Source of the DNA: Parasponia andersonii
Lineage: Eukaryota > Streptophyta > Magnoliopsida > Rosales > Cannabaceae
Length of the DNA stretch: 64,000 bases
NCBI GenBank assembly: GCA_002914805.1
Contig: JXTB01000026.1
Location: 1,518,077 to 1,582,076, forward strand
Direction: 5' to 3'
Shown here: piece by piece, positions 34,134 to 45,770 of the stretch
How the letters are laid out: each line of letters opens with the position of its first letter
Position numbering within the stretch: position 1 is the first letter of the stretch
Position numbers and translations under genes: made by a program
Notes under the pieces: model-generated
Told to the model about the DNA's origin: nothing
What the model saw: only the letters and a program-made list of their open reading frames with translations
Databases searched by the model: none

Positions 34134-35100
34134 ATGGCTAGCCTAAATAACTTTTCTTTTCAATATGAGGGTGTGTCACCTTCTAAACTACCATTTTTAA
34201 TGGAAGTAATTTTAACTATTAGAGAAACCAAATGGACACTTATCTTAGGTCTATTGATTTTGATTTGCGGTATATTGTCACTAAAGTTTCATTGAATATA
34301 ACAAAAATTATTGATAGAAGAGAAGTAGAAAAAGACATAGAGGAATATGATGAAAAAGATAAAATCACGTTTACCAAAAATGGAAGAGCTAGAAATATTC
34401 TTATATATGGCTTAGATAGAAATATGTAAAACAATGTTGAGAAGGCTAGAGATGCTTATAAACTGTGGAACATATTAGAAGTCTCTTTTCAAGGAACTAG
34501 CTCTATGAAAGAAACTAGAATTAATATTTCTACTAAAAACTATGAGTTGTTCAAAATAGAAAAAGATGAATCTATTTCTCAAATGTTTACTAGTTTCACT
34601 ACTATTATTAACTCTCTTGATGCTCTAGGAAAAATCTTTCCAAATGGTGAGCTGGAGAGCAAAATCCTTAGAAGTCTTCCTCGAGCATATGGAAGTAAGG
34701 TGGTAGATATTCAAAAAGCAAGAGACCTTAGCAAATTTCCTCTTGAAGAACTTATGGAATCCCTTATGACTCTTGAAATCCTTATAAAGGAAACAAATGA
34801 AGATAAAGGAGAGGAGAAGAAAAAGAAAATAATCACTCTTAAAGCTGCCATGCAAGAAAGTAATGAGGAAGAAGAAGAATTTACGGATAGTGAGCTAGAA
34901 AATATTGCCCTACTTACTAAAAGGTACAATAAATACTTAAACTTCAAAAAGAAGACCTTTAGGAAAAATACCAAAGGCAATGATTATCGAGAGAAGAAAG
35001 TAAAAGATGATCCTATTACTTGCTTTGAATGCAAAAATCCGAAACACATGAAGAATGAATGTCCCCTAAAAAGAAAATGAAGAAGAAGACAATGAAAGCC
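34134..35100 (+). pseudogene. SIRE-like gag
   Basis: The start MASLNNFSFQYEG (34134) precedes a frameshift, after which come MDTYLRSIDFDL, the UBN2-type core (ISQMFTSFTTIINSLDALGK, about 34580), an acidic and lysine-rich region and one zinc knuckle CFECKNPKHMKNEC (CX2CX4HX4C, about 35022-35063). The part 34505-35080 is open for 191 codons and the rest has stops. Gag builds the virus-like particle and its knuckle binds RNA. Confidence 0.8.
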
Positions 35101-36742
35101 ATTTGGGATGATAGCAATGAAGAAGAATCCAATGAAGAAGAATAAGAAGAAATTGCCAACATGTGTTTCATGGCAATAGAAAATGAGGTAAGCTCTTTTG
35201 AATCTAAAATTGAATTTTTATATGATAGTGATACTAGTAATGAAAATGATAGTGATTGTGATTTATCATATGAAAGTTTATTGTATGATTTCAATGATTT
35301 ATACAAAAATTATGAAAAACTCATTTTTAAGAACAATGCTCTCAAAAAGAAAATTTTTTGCTTGTCTAAAATAGTTGAGGAGTTTACAAAAGAAAAAGAA
35401 GTAAAATTACCTTGTAGTAATTGTGATCTTTTTGTCGAAAGAAAATACTTCCTTGAATGACAAAATTTTTGAATTGACTAAAATTAGCCACAAATTTACA
35501 AATAGAAAGAAAAATTTTGACATGATACTTACTGGGCAAAAATGTGTTTTTAACAGATGAGGTATTGGGTACAAATCTTCCATAAAACAAAAATATCTCA
35601 AAAATTATTTTGTGAAAGCTATTACATGCGACACAAAGCACACTTGCACTTATTGTAATCAAGATAGACATACTAGTTTCTCATGCTTTGTGAAGAAAAA
35701 TGCATATTTTGGTAGAAAACTAGCTTGAGTACCAAAAGAATCTAAAACTAACATTCAAGAATACAAATTAATATGGGTACCAAAATGAAAGTTTGATTCT
35801 TACTTCTATGAAAAAGAATAAGTATTTTTGGTTTTTAGATAATGGTTACTCCAAACACATGACTGAGACTACTCTTTACTCTCATAATTCACAAAAAGAA
35901 GTGGAGGACATATTACATTTGGAGATAATAATAAAGGCAAAATTTTGGATATAGGTAACATTAGTATTATTTCCTCACCCATTATAGAAGATGTTTTGCT
36001 TGTTTATAGTCCTAAACACAAATTACTTAGTATAAGTCAACTTTGTAATAAAAGTTATTGAGTTATTTTTGAGCTTTCTAAATGCTTAATTAAGGATACT
36101 TGTTCAAGAAAAATTATTTTTGAAGGAAAAAGAATAGATAATGTGTATACTATTGATATCGAAAAATACTTTAGTCAAGACAAATATTTTTCGGTTTTAA
36201 AAGATGATTCTTGGCTTTGGTATAGAAGACCTAAATATGCTAGCATAAATACTATTTCTAAATATTCAAAGAAAAATCTTATAAGCAATTTATCTAGCTT
36301 ACTTTTTGAAAAATACAAGGTTTATGATGCATGTCAATTCAGAAAATAAGTAACAAGTTCTTTCAAATCCAAAAATACCATTACTACTTGTAGACCTATA
36401 CAACTACTTCACATGGATTTATTTACACCATCAAGAATAGCTAGTCTTGGTGGAAAATACTTTGCTTCTGTGATAGTTGATAATTTTTCAAAATTAACTT
36501 GGGTTCTCATAAAAATGATATTTTAAATGTTCTTACTATTTTCTTTAAAAAGATCAAAATGAAAAAGCCTATATCATCACATCTATTAGAAGTGATCATG
36601 ATGGTGAGATTGAAAATGATGAAATATAAACTTTTTGCTACAAAAATAGTTTTGATCATAATTTTTCAGCTCTAGAACTCCACAACAAAATGGAGTAGTA
36701 GAAAGAAAGAACAGAACCCTATAACAAATGGCAAGAAGTATG
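35101..36742 (+). pseudogene. SIRE-like gag tail, protease and integrase N-terminal half
   Basis: An acidic segment (35161-35460) is followed by the protease active site FWFLDNGYSKHMTE at about 35828, where the catalytic D(S/T)G is DNG, then VYSPKHKLLSISQLC and the integrase zinc-binding region (WYRRPKYASINTISKYSKKN, CDACQ-like YDACQ at about 36320) and core start (IQLLHMDLFTPSRIASLGGK). Coding ends at the Tat insertion, after a degraded PQQNGVVERKNR-type stretch (about 36680-36720). Stops and indels are frequent. The polyprotein resumes at 47416. Confidence 0.8.
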
Positions 36743-36747
36743 CTAAA

Positions 36748-37340
36748 TGTTGTACGGTCTAAAACCTATATGTTGGTCAATGCCAAAAAGGGAAAATTAG
36801 CGACCAAGTTGGACGCGTCAGGTTGTATGAGAATTTTTCTGATCAAAGTGTGACCTCCTCCGAATGAATTAAGTGCAACCAGTATGAAAAGAAAACTAGA
36901 TCAAGCTTCATCAAGCGAGTAATCTACAAAGAAAAGGAAATAAGTTTCTGAATGGAGATCAACCAATCATTCCATTCAAGTTATTACCCAATTATATTGT
37001 TACTCAAATTGTATCTTCTGATTACATACTTACTCATTTTCACAATTAGGAAACATTGAGCCACTCTCACCTATATAAAGGGAACTCAGTGTTGCTATCA
37101 GGGACTTTTTGGCTACACTTTGTATCTCTCTCTCTGGATTCTCTGATCTTGAGACTTAACAAAACTCTTGTAATTCCTCAAAAAATAGTAAAAAATAGTG
37201 GACGTAAGCTCATCTTTTTTGGGGCTGAACTACGATAAAATTCTTGTCTTTTTATTTGCTTTGATTTGGTCAACCCTTTTCACATACAAGCCACATCTTG
37301 CAATTTCCTAAATTCGTTGTTGACAAAACCTTCGTCAACA
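36748..37340 (+). repeat. 5' LTR of the Tat element
   Basis: TGTTGTACGG...CGTCAACA. TATA box CTATATAAAG at 37071-37080, followed by a leader with TTGTAATTCCTC. In about the first 213 bases it differs from the 3' LTR at 16 positions, 15 of them transitions. Confidence 0.92.
37071..37080 (+). promoter_or_regulatory. TATA box of the Tat 5' LTR
   Basis: CTATATAAAG, conserved in the 3' LTR as TCTATATAAG (47141-47150), at the usual place ahead of a short R/U5. Confidence 0.6.
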
Positions 37341-37341
37341 A

Positions 37342-37359
37342 TTGGAGCTAGAAGGAGGG
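37342..37359 (+). other. Primer-binding site of the Tat element
   Basis: TTGGAGCTAGAAGGAGGG begins one base after the LTR and resembles the TTGGCGCTAGAAGGAGG seen in Tat-lineage elements. The matching tRNA is not assigned. Confidence 0.6.
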
Positions 37360-37399
37360 CTATTCCAGCAAAAAGTTTGTCAATTTCACTTCTTCAATA

Positions 37400-39370
37400 A
37401 TGGCAAACACCAGAAATACTATCAGAAATGCCGAAACTAGCCAAAACCAACCCCAAAGCACTGCTACTGCACAGGTAGATCCTACTCAGAATTAGCCTAC
37501 CATGACCCACCAGAAAATATTGTCCAGAGACAGGATCGTATGGAGGAGGCACTAGTAAACATTCAGCAAATCACTAATCAGATTAATGATTCTTTACGGC
37601 GACTTGCTGAGGGACAGATGGTGACTCTACCATAGCACGAACTTCCTAGAAAATGTCCTGCTCAACTACCTGAGAGAGGAATTCAGATTCTAGAGACAGG
37701 GAACCGCGACCAACACAGAGCCCAGCAGGAGCATCATGGAGATTGCACCTCCAAGAGAAAAGGCAAGGTCGCAGACTTGCCTCTAGAATCTGGTACTGAG
37801 AGTTAAAGCACTGATCGTGATCGTGGACAACCTTCTCAGAGAGCAACTGTCAATTGTGATTGTCTCAACAACGAGCAAAAATTTCATTCAAGGAGCATCT
37901 TTGAAAGGATTAGTAGGGAGTCGAGACAGAATCCTGCAGATCTGAGACAATACCTAGAACAGCGACGTAGTCATGAGCGATTCACTTTGCATCATAACGA
38001 CCAAAGTCAATCTCGTCGCACTATTACATTTGAATCCTCATAAAGGTCGCAGCAGACCCTACCTAACCAACCTGCCTTATATCGTGATAATGAACAAATG
38101 CCACCCTTGCCACCGGTAAGAGATAATGCTCTCCCTCCGAACGTCGATGTTCATAATTTGAGGATCACATTAGATGCACTTGTTGGCTGGAACGATGAGA
38201 TCGCTGATGGGTATCGTCAATCGCCATTCAGCGAGGAAGTTCGAGCTGCTGCCTTACCTACTGGATTCAAACGTCCCACCATAAACACTTTTGATGGGAA
38301 AACTGATCTATAGGATCATATGGATCACTTTAGCAACCTAATGGAACTCCATCATGTCGATGATCTCGCATGTTACAGATATTTTGCTGTAACTCTCACA
38401 GGAGTAGCAAAGAAGTGGTTTCGAGGACTTAAGTCTGGATCAATCTCGACCTGGCAACAACTTTAAACTGCATTCTTAAGGCAATTCCAGGCCGCGAAGA
38501 ATTTTACTATTCCACTTGTCAATCTGTTTGCTATTCGGCAAGGTCCGGAGCAAGCTCTACGATCTTACCTCAACTGCTTTACTTTAGACTTGGCAAAGGT
38601 CAACAACAAATCTAAAGGAGGAATTTTAACTCTAATGATGGCTGGGGTGCGACCGGAGACTAAACTCTGGGAAGAGTTACTTGAGTAAGAATGCAGAACC
38701 CTTGAAGACTTCTATCGAAGATTTGGTCAACATCTGAGGGTGGAATCTTCACGCAAGAATCTTCATAAGACAAAAGGAGGAGGAAAAGATGCAGCAAAAA
38801 ATACGACCACGACCAACAACAATAATAACAAGAAGCCAAACAAAAGAAGTAATGAACAATCAACTGAGAAGCAGCCCAAACAGAAAAAATAGGAGATTCA
38901 AAGAGCTCCTATGAGATTCAACAACTATACTGAACTAAACGCGGCCATAGATCATATCTATACAGTCACAAACCAGCAGGAGCGAAATCGTCAACCGGAA
39001 CCGATAAAATGGGATAGAGTGAGACATGAACAAGTTCTGCCAGTATCACAATGACATTGGACACGATACCAATAACTGCTATCCCTTGAAGGATGAAATC
39101 AAAAGATTAATTAAAGAAGGATGGCTAGGGTAGTACACTAGACAGAATAATGAAAGGCGAGAAGAAAATCGATAGCGACCTCCTGAAATTGAACGCGAAG
39201 TGCGAACTATTTTTGGAGGACTGCTTGTTGGTGGAGATTCGAAGAGGGCGCAAGATAGGTATGCATAAAAAGCTCGACAGCAGCCGTTGACTAATGTCAT
39301 GCATCTTGAGCAGTGACCACGAAAGCTTCAACGAGTACCAGATATGGATATTATCTTCACGGAGTAGGAT
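37400..39370 (+). pseudogene. Tat gag
   Basis: Starts MANTRNTIRNAETSQNQPQ at 37400. Landmarks are PFSEEVRAAALPTGFKRPTI (about 38224), FDGKTDL with LMELHHVDDLACYRYFAVTL, AKKWFRGLKSGSIS (the WFR(G/K)LKPGSI motif, about 38410-38450) and a CCHC-like box CQYHNDIGHDTNNC near 39036. Several stops (for example after 37480 and 38310) break it. The C-terminal linker leads to the protease. Confidence 0.85.
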
Positions 39371-39960
39371 GCGAGGGATGTCAATTACCCGCATAATTAT
39401 GCATTGGTCATAAAGATCAACTGTGGAAGCACGCAGCTATGGCAAGTATTGGTCGATAATGGAAGTGCTGTCGACATCCTGTACTATGACACCTTCAAGA
39501 AGATGGAGTAGAGTGAAAGTGACCAAAAGCCAGCTGTCACTCAACTTTATGGATTTACTGGTAACAACATAATGCCTAGGGGCATGATTGAGTTAATAGT
39601 CAACGTTGGAACTTATCCTAGGGTTTCAATAGTAATGACCCAATTCTTAGTTGTGGATTGTCCCTCTACATTCAATGTTATACTAGGGAGACCAATATTA
39701 AGGGAACTTTAAGTAGTTACTTCAATCTACCACCTCGCTATGAAATTCTCGACTCAACATGGAGTAAGCAAAGTGCGAGGCAACCAATATGACGGGTAGA
39801 CTTGTTATAATAATTCTTTAAACCTCGCAGCAAAAGATGGGGCACCTCGTACAATGATAGTCTAGCTATAAGGTGAAGCATCAAGAGAAGCGTCAGGTGA
39901 AGCGTCAAGTAAAGTGTCAAGGGAAGCGTCAGGCAAAACATCAATCAAAGATCTTGATCC
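39371..39960 (+). pseudogene. Tat protease
   Basis: Landmarks: WQVLVDNGSAVDILYYDTFK (about 39440-39500), GNNIMPRGMIELIVNVGTYP, FLVVDCPSTFNVILGRPIL (about 39645-39700). The aspartic protease site normally reads DTGSS; here it is DNGSA, so it is probably inactive even without the stops. Confidence 0.8.
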
Positions 39961-40830
39961 TTGAGAAATCGATGGAGATGTCAAGACTGGACATATAGAA
40001 GATTTGGAAGATTGGCAAGTCTTTGAAGGTTCTAAAAATCAGAGCGAAGCTTCAAGAATCCATGCGAGCTTCATTGTTTGCTTTTCTAAAATCAAACTTG
40101 GATATTTTCGCATGGCGATATTCAGATATGGTAGGGATCGATCCGAATATCATGTGTCATCGCCAAAATATAGATACAATAAAGAAGCCTGTACGACAGA
40201 AAAGAAGAGCCATGAATCTAGAACGCTATGTCGTACTAAAAGAAGAGATAGAGAAGCTGCTCAAAATCAGATTCATCAGGGAATCTTTTTACCCGAACTG
40301 GCTTGCAAACCCAGTTTTGGTAAAGAAACACAATAAGAAGTAGAGAACTTGGATCAATTTCACCGACCTCATGACTAAAGATGTTCAAAATTCTTCGGAA
40401 ATATCAGATGAAGTTGAACCCTCAGAAGTGCGCATTTGGAGTAGGATCCAGAAAATTCCTGGGGTTTATGGTCAATCAGCGAGGCATCGAAGCTAACCCT
40501 CAGAAGATACAAGTACTAAATGATATGCAGTCCCCTCGCAAACCCAAAGATGTGCAGAGCCTGGCGGGAAGAGTGGCTGCACTGAGTCGATTTGTATCCA
40601 GGTCAACCGATAAATGCCAGCCATTCTTCGAAGTATTGAAAGGTCTGAAGAGGTTCGAGTGGATGAAAGAATGTGAGCATGCATTTCAAGAATTAAAAAC
40701 ACACTTGGGTTCTCCTCCACTTTTGTCGAAGCCAAACCCGGGGGAAGATTTATACTTGTTTCTCACTGTTTCCAAATATGCGACAAGTATTGTGTTAATT
40801 CGAGAAGACAAAAAAGTACATTGACCTATA
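39961..40830 (+). pseudogene. Tat reverse transcriptase with palm deletion
   Basis: The N-terminal RT part is open (FLKSNLDIFAWRYSDMVGID, KPVRQKRRAMN, FIRESFYPNWLANPVLVKK; 40023-40343) and reaches the RTWINFTDL motif near 40370. Within a few codons the sequence jumps to MFKILRKYQMKLNPQKCAFG (40381), which in intact Tat proteins lies well past the YVDD box. About 120 residues, including the catalytic YxDD and the PFGLKNA motif, are absent. The remaining thumb/connection part to 40824 is well kept. Confidence 0.85.
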
Positions 40831-41490
40831 TATTACGTAAGTAAAAGATTACTTGATGCCGAAACGAGATATCCAAATATGGAAAAGTTAGTATTAGCAC
40901 TCGTCATCGCATCCAGGAAGCTTCGACCTTATTTTCATGTGCACTCCATCAAAGTTTTCACGAATTTTCTATTAAAGCAAGTTCTGTAAAAACCTGAGGC
41001 TTCGGGACGACTACTTAAGTGGGCCGTTGAGTTGAGTCAATTTGACATCAATTTTCAACCTTGCACTATGATTAAAGGTCAAGCTCTCATAGATTTTATT
41101 ACAGAATTCACATATGATGTCAATCTTCACACAGAAGTAATCGAAACACCTGCTATAGATTTATTAAGATTGTGGAAACTTTACGTCGATGGATCGTCAA
41201 ACGAGAATGGAGCCGGTGCAGGCTTAGTGCTAATCAGTCCTGAAGGGCATAATATTCATTTTGTACTTCACTTCAAATTTCTAGAATTGAATAATGAGGT
41301 AGAATTTGAAGCACTGATAGCTGGGCTGAAACTTGCACAAGAAATGAAGGCTAAGATGATTGAGGTATACAATGATTCTCAATTGGTCGTTTGTCAAGTG
41401 ATCGGCAATTACCAAGCAAGAGGAGAAAGAATAATGGTCTACTTACAGGAGGTACAACGACTATTCTCGACATTTACTGCTTATAACATA
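40831..41490 (+). pseudogene. Tat RNase H and second (archaeal-type) RNase H
   Basis: The first RNase H shows YYVSKRLLDAETRYPNMEKL, then LRPYFHVHSIKVFTNFLLKQ (40830-40990), with few stops. The second is open from 41032 to 41491 and shows LYVDGSSNENGAGAGLVLIS, EVEFEALIAGLKLA and EVYNDSQLVVCQVIG: the D, E and D catalytic residues are all present. An additional RNase H of this type is the hallmark of Tat and Ogre elements. Confidence 0.88.
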
Positions 41491-42885
41491 TAACTTCTTT
41501 CTCTCATTAAGAATACTCGGCCAGATGCTCTAGCTAAGCTCGCTTCAATGAAAGACGCAGAATTATTAGGGGTAGTTCCTGTCGAATTTCTTATGAAACC
41601 AAGTATCGAAATAGAGCCCCAAGTGACCATGTCGGTTGACAGAAAACCATCGTGGATGGATCCTATAATGAAATATCTACAAAATGGCGATCAACCTGAA
41701 AGTAAAGACGAAGCAAAGCGACTTTGAATGAAGGAAGCTCGCTATATCATCTATGATGGGAAGCTTTGTTGAAGAAGTTTTAGCTCACCGTTATTATTAT
41801 GTGTTGATGAAGAAAAAGCACACTACATTATGAGGGAAATTCACGAAGAAATATGCGAAAATCATTCAGGGGGGCAGGTACTTGCGAACAAGGTTCTCAG
41901 ACAAGGGTATTTTTGGCCAACTATGAAGAAGGATACAATGGAATTTTCTAGGAGGTGTGACAAATGTCAACGATTTGTAACTGTTCCTAGAATGCCACAT
42001 GTTCCTCTAAGTCCAATGACTAGTCCATGGCCATTTACAGTATGAGGAATTGATATTATCAGAATGCATCCATTGGTGTAAGGTGGATTGAAGTATGCAG
42101 TGGTCGCAGTCGATTATTTCACAAAGTGGATAGAAGCAGAAGCATTGAGTACCATTTCTGCAAAAAATATGATAGATTTTGTTTACGAATCTATAATCTG
42201 CTGTTATGGTATACCACATATTATAATTTCTGATAATGGAAAACAATTTGACTGCGATGAATTTCGTAACTTCTGTGACAACTTAGGCATCAAAAAGAGC
42301 TTCTCTGCTGTTTTTCATCCACAAGCCAATGGGCAGGTCGAAGCTATAAACAAGATACTTAAACAAAACCTAAAGACAAAGCTGGAAGAATACAAAGGAG
42401 CTTGGCCAAATGTGCTTCCATAAGTATTATGGGCTTATCGCACCACTCAACGAACCACTACTGGAGAAAGTCCATTCTCTTTAGCTTATGGATATGAAGC
42501 AATGATGCCAGTAGAAATTGGTGCGAGCTCTCTACGACGATCTACTTATGAGCAAGATCAAAATAATGCACTAATGAGGATTGAGTTCGATCTTTTAGAA
42601 GAAAGGCACAAGCAGTCTCAGATTCGGATCGTATCATATCAACAGCACACTGCTCGATATTATAACTCTAAAGTCAGAAGCAGAGAATTTGAAGTTGGTG
42701 ATCTTGTTTTTTGACAAGCTCTACCTAATAATAAAGAGCATAGTGCTGGTATATTTGGACCTTCTTGGGAAGGACTATATGTTATTGACACCATCATTTA
42801 ACCTGGGACGTACAAACTAGCTCGTACTAGTGGACAAAAGATCGAGCATGCTTGGAATGTAGAACAACTTCGTCGCTATTATTAA
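41491..42885 (+). pseudogene. Tat integrase
   Basis: The HHCC zinc domain is complete: HEEICENHSGGQVLANKVL, then CDKCQRF (about 41838-41975). The core has the three catalytic acids (DII near 42052; SDNGKQFDCDEF near 42230; NGQVEAINKILK near 42330). The C-terminal domain shows FEVGDLVF and ends ARTSGQKIEHAWNVEQLRRYY with TAA at 42883-42885. Stops are few and mostly look like CGA-to-TGA or TGG-to-TGA changes. No chromodomain, as expected for Tat. Confidence 0.88.
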
Positions 42886-43675
42886 TAAATCTTCATGTAT
42901 ATCTTCATGTATTTTCAACAACCTGGGGATCATCTTGTTATTCGTCATTTGTCGTCATTCGTCGTCATTCATCAATAAAGATGTCTTTTCTTTGATTATT
43001 CAATTTTATTTGGTTCATCTTTTATAGTTTTATGGCAGTCTGTGAACACCATAAAACTCGAGGGGCAGTGGGATCAGAATGTTATCTCCTACTCGCTTCC
43101 TAAGGGACTATGCAAACGTTCATTTAGAGAAGTTGGGATTTTAGATCGCCGAATTTCTAAAATTTCTTAAAATCTTAGGATTTTCTCCTCGCTTAATGCC
43201 ATAGCATGTCGTATTATGCAATTTCCCTTCTCGAACGACAAAATAACTAAGCAAAAAATTCATTGTTCGATGTGATATATTGCTATATTTTATTTTACCG
43301 TGGAACTTTTGAAAAATAGTATTGAGTTCACATCACTCATACTTGCTATTTTCTTAAGCGACCTAACCTATCCTAACACTTAAAATATGTTTTAAGTTAG
43401 TTGGATTCGAATCACAATAGCGTTCCGATCAGTCACCTAGTGATTTACTACTTGGTTAAATTATGCATCTTTATATTACAATGCATTGTGTTTTAATTGT
43501 TTTGCAGGAATATACATCTGACAAGAAAAATTCCATGAATTAAAACTCGCACCTGTATGCAAGCAAAAAGAACCAGCCTACATTTTTCTGAAACTTTGTA
43601 AAATAAAAAAAAAATAATCTATGCAGATGTGCTCGCTCCACCTTTTTAAGTTGCAACTTCAGTTTCCTTCCAGCT
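42886..43675. other. Tat 3' region between convergent pol and antisense gene
   Basis: Non-coding. Contains a hairpin with 10-bp arms AGTTTTATGG (43026-43035) and CCATAAAACT (43049-43058), followed by CTCGAGGGGCAGTGGGA, a type of sequence common after pol in Tat elements. Confidence 0.6.
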
Positions 43676-45770
43676 CTAGACAAGCTTGACCATATCTTCA
43701 CCAAGGATGGAAAAGTCGAAATCCAGATGCTTGCAGAAAATATTGTATATTATGGTCGACGAGGCGATGTCACTGGCCTTTTCTTCGAGCTCCTTGCATT
43801 CAGTAGCCCTGAACTCTTCTACAGCCTTACCAGCTACCTCTGTTGTCCCCTTCTTCAGAACATCCGGATACTCGGAGAAGGTTTTCTTAAGTTTTTTAAT
43901 TTTTTCCTCGAGCTTCTCCTTTTCAAGCTTTTCCTTAGCAAGATCCTCGCGCAGTTATAGTTTCTCTAACTCGAAGGAATTTCTCTCTTCTTGGTTAGTC
44001 TTCTCCAAGTCTTCGAATGCTTAGGTCATTTCTTCGACCTTTTTCGGCCTTCTCCATGCATTCAAGGACCGGGTCATACATTAAAACAGTAGCTGCAGCA
44101 GTCTGAAAATATAACATACATCAGTAAAAGAAAAGTACGCCAAAGAGTGAAGATAGAATATGCTTATATTTGCCAGCGTCCTCATCGCAGCACTGAAAGC
44201 GACCTTGGTTGGTCGTTGCTTCATCCTCTCCCAACCTATTTTAGAAGTGAAGTGATCGATAAAGGTCGCGCTTAAACTAGCTTTTTCTGGTAGTTGATAA
44301 AGAAGTGCGAAAAGCTCCTCATCCTTGTCGGCCTAGCTTAGTCCCCCGGAAGAGGTGGTTGTTTCCTTGGATGACTCAGGCTGGCTTGTAGTTTTTGAAG
44401 GCTAAGGAGGAGGCGAGCTTGTTGGGATATCCTTGAAGGTGACTTTTCGCTTCTTTGAAGTGTCGACCTTCTCTTTCCCTTTAGTTAAGGAAGAGGATAT
44501 GTTGTCTAGTGTCTTGGACTTTGCCATTGACCCCAGTATTGAAGGTGATGCTCGCAGTCTGCTGTCAATTGTCATTTCTATACAAATATGATTAGTTAGC
44601 ATGCGAGGTATATAATGTAACAAAGAGGAGAAATAATAGAAAACTTACCTTCTTGCTGCTGAGAAATTAGTGGTGATGGAGCTTTTGGAGATGATAGTTC
44701 TGGGATAGTAGGAGTGGTAGGTACTTTTCGTTTCTTGGGTATAGAAGACGAGGCACCCGCTTCCTTCTGTTTCCTCTGCTTCTTCTTCAAGCTCGAGGGT
44801 TTAGTTAGAAGGTTGGCAGAATCTGGAAGAACGGCTCCCTTTGGAAACAGCCCTTAAGCAACTAGGTTTTTGGTCGTCCCAAGCCTCTTCCAATCAAATT
44901 CTTTAATCGGAAGGTTGTTTCTTTTATACACCCTTGCGAGCTACTCTTTGGAGAGTCCTAGACGTTCCTTATTATCTACGATGACATACGAATACGATCA
45001 GATTGATATATTTATATAGAGAAAGCTATAAGCTGAAAGTTACTTACCAGGGTTTTGAAAGAAGCCATTATCCGCGTAGTCAAAGTGGAAAAATGGAATT
45101 TTCTATTTTCCCATGTTGTTGTGGACCCCATGGGTGGTTTTATTGCTTGGTCCGACCACTTGCTCACATAAAAGAAGCCAAAATCTGATGGGTTCAATTT
45201 CACTTGGTAGAACCAAGCAAACTCTTCAAGAGTGGGGGATTTTAAACCTAATTTATGGTATAATATATACAGACCTACTATGTATCTATATGTATTTGGG
45301 GTTATTTGAAAAGGGAAAACTCCATAATACTCGATGATCGATTTTATATGTGGATAAAGTGGGAGGTGGACACCATATCTGAGAACTGTGTCTGAGAATG
45401 AGGCGGTTCCACGAGGAGGTGTGTGTAGTCGATTGAACTCTGTAGGTAGGTGAAGGGGGACGTCGATTTTATAGTTACATACGATTTTTCAAAGCTTGTT
45501 TGTTGTACAACTCATCTTTATATTGGTGCATGACCAATCTCCTTCTACATAGTGATAACCTGTTGCAAATGCAGGGGCAACCCTAATATGCTGAGGCCAT
45601 TGGTCTTGAGAGAGGTCGCCTATGCGAGGACTACTTTGCCAAGTCTTGGTTATTTCTACTTCAAGTCCTGGCTCAAGATAGTCTTCGAGATTTATAGAGC
45701 TAATGCTTGTATTGAAGGAAGATTCTCCTGAGAATGCATTCCCCTCCCTAAATTCCTCACTACTAGATAT
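43676..45770 (-). pseudogene. Antisense spliced gene of the Tat element (putative gypsy-type transposon domain plus coiled coil)
   Basis: Four exons can be read on the minus strand. Exon A 45770-45048 (acceptor TTCTTTCAG, donor GTAAGTA) has 241 codons with one stop and includes LRYGVHLPLYPHIKSIIEYY, TPNTYRYIVGLYILYHKLGL and FAWFYQVK, like the PF04195 'putative gypsy type transposon' domain. Exon B 44967-44649 (donor GTAAGTT) holds lysine-rich NLS-like KKKQRKQKE. Exon C 44577-44174 (acceptor TTTGTATAG, donor GC) has KKRKVTF and FALLYQLPEKASLSATFIDH. Exon D 44102-43676 (acceptor TATTTTCAG) is a coiled coil (LAKEKLEKEKLEEKIKKLKK). Exon phases agree at all three junctions. Upstream exons are unresolved. 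Stops (mostly TAG) and one frameshift in exon D disable it. Function unknown; Tat elements are known to carry antisense extra frames. Confidence 0.75.

Noticed and set aside
34711..34980. Minus-strand frame across the SIRE gag
   Set aside because: It mirrors the lysine/glutamate-rich gag; the zinc knuckle and gag core are on the plus strand.
43686..44024. Plus-strand 112-codon frame rich in serine and phenylalanine
   Set aside because: It is the complement of the coiled-coil exon D of the antisense gene.
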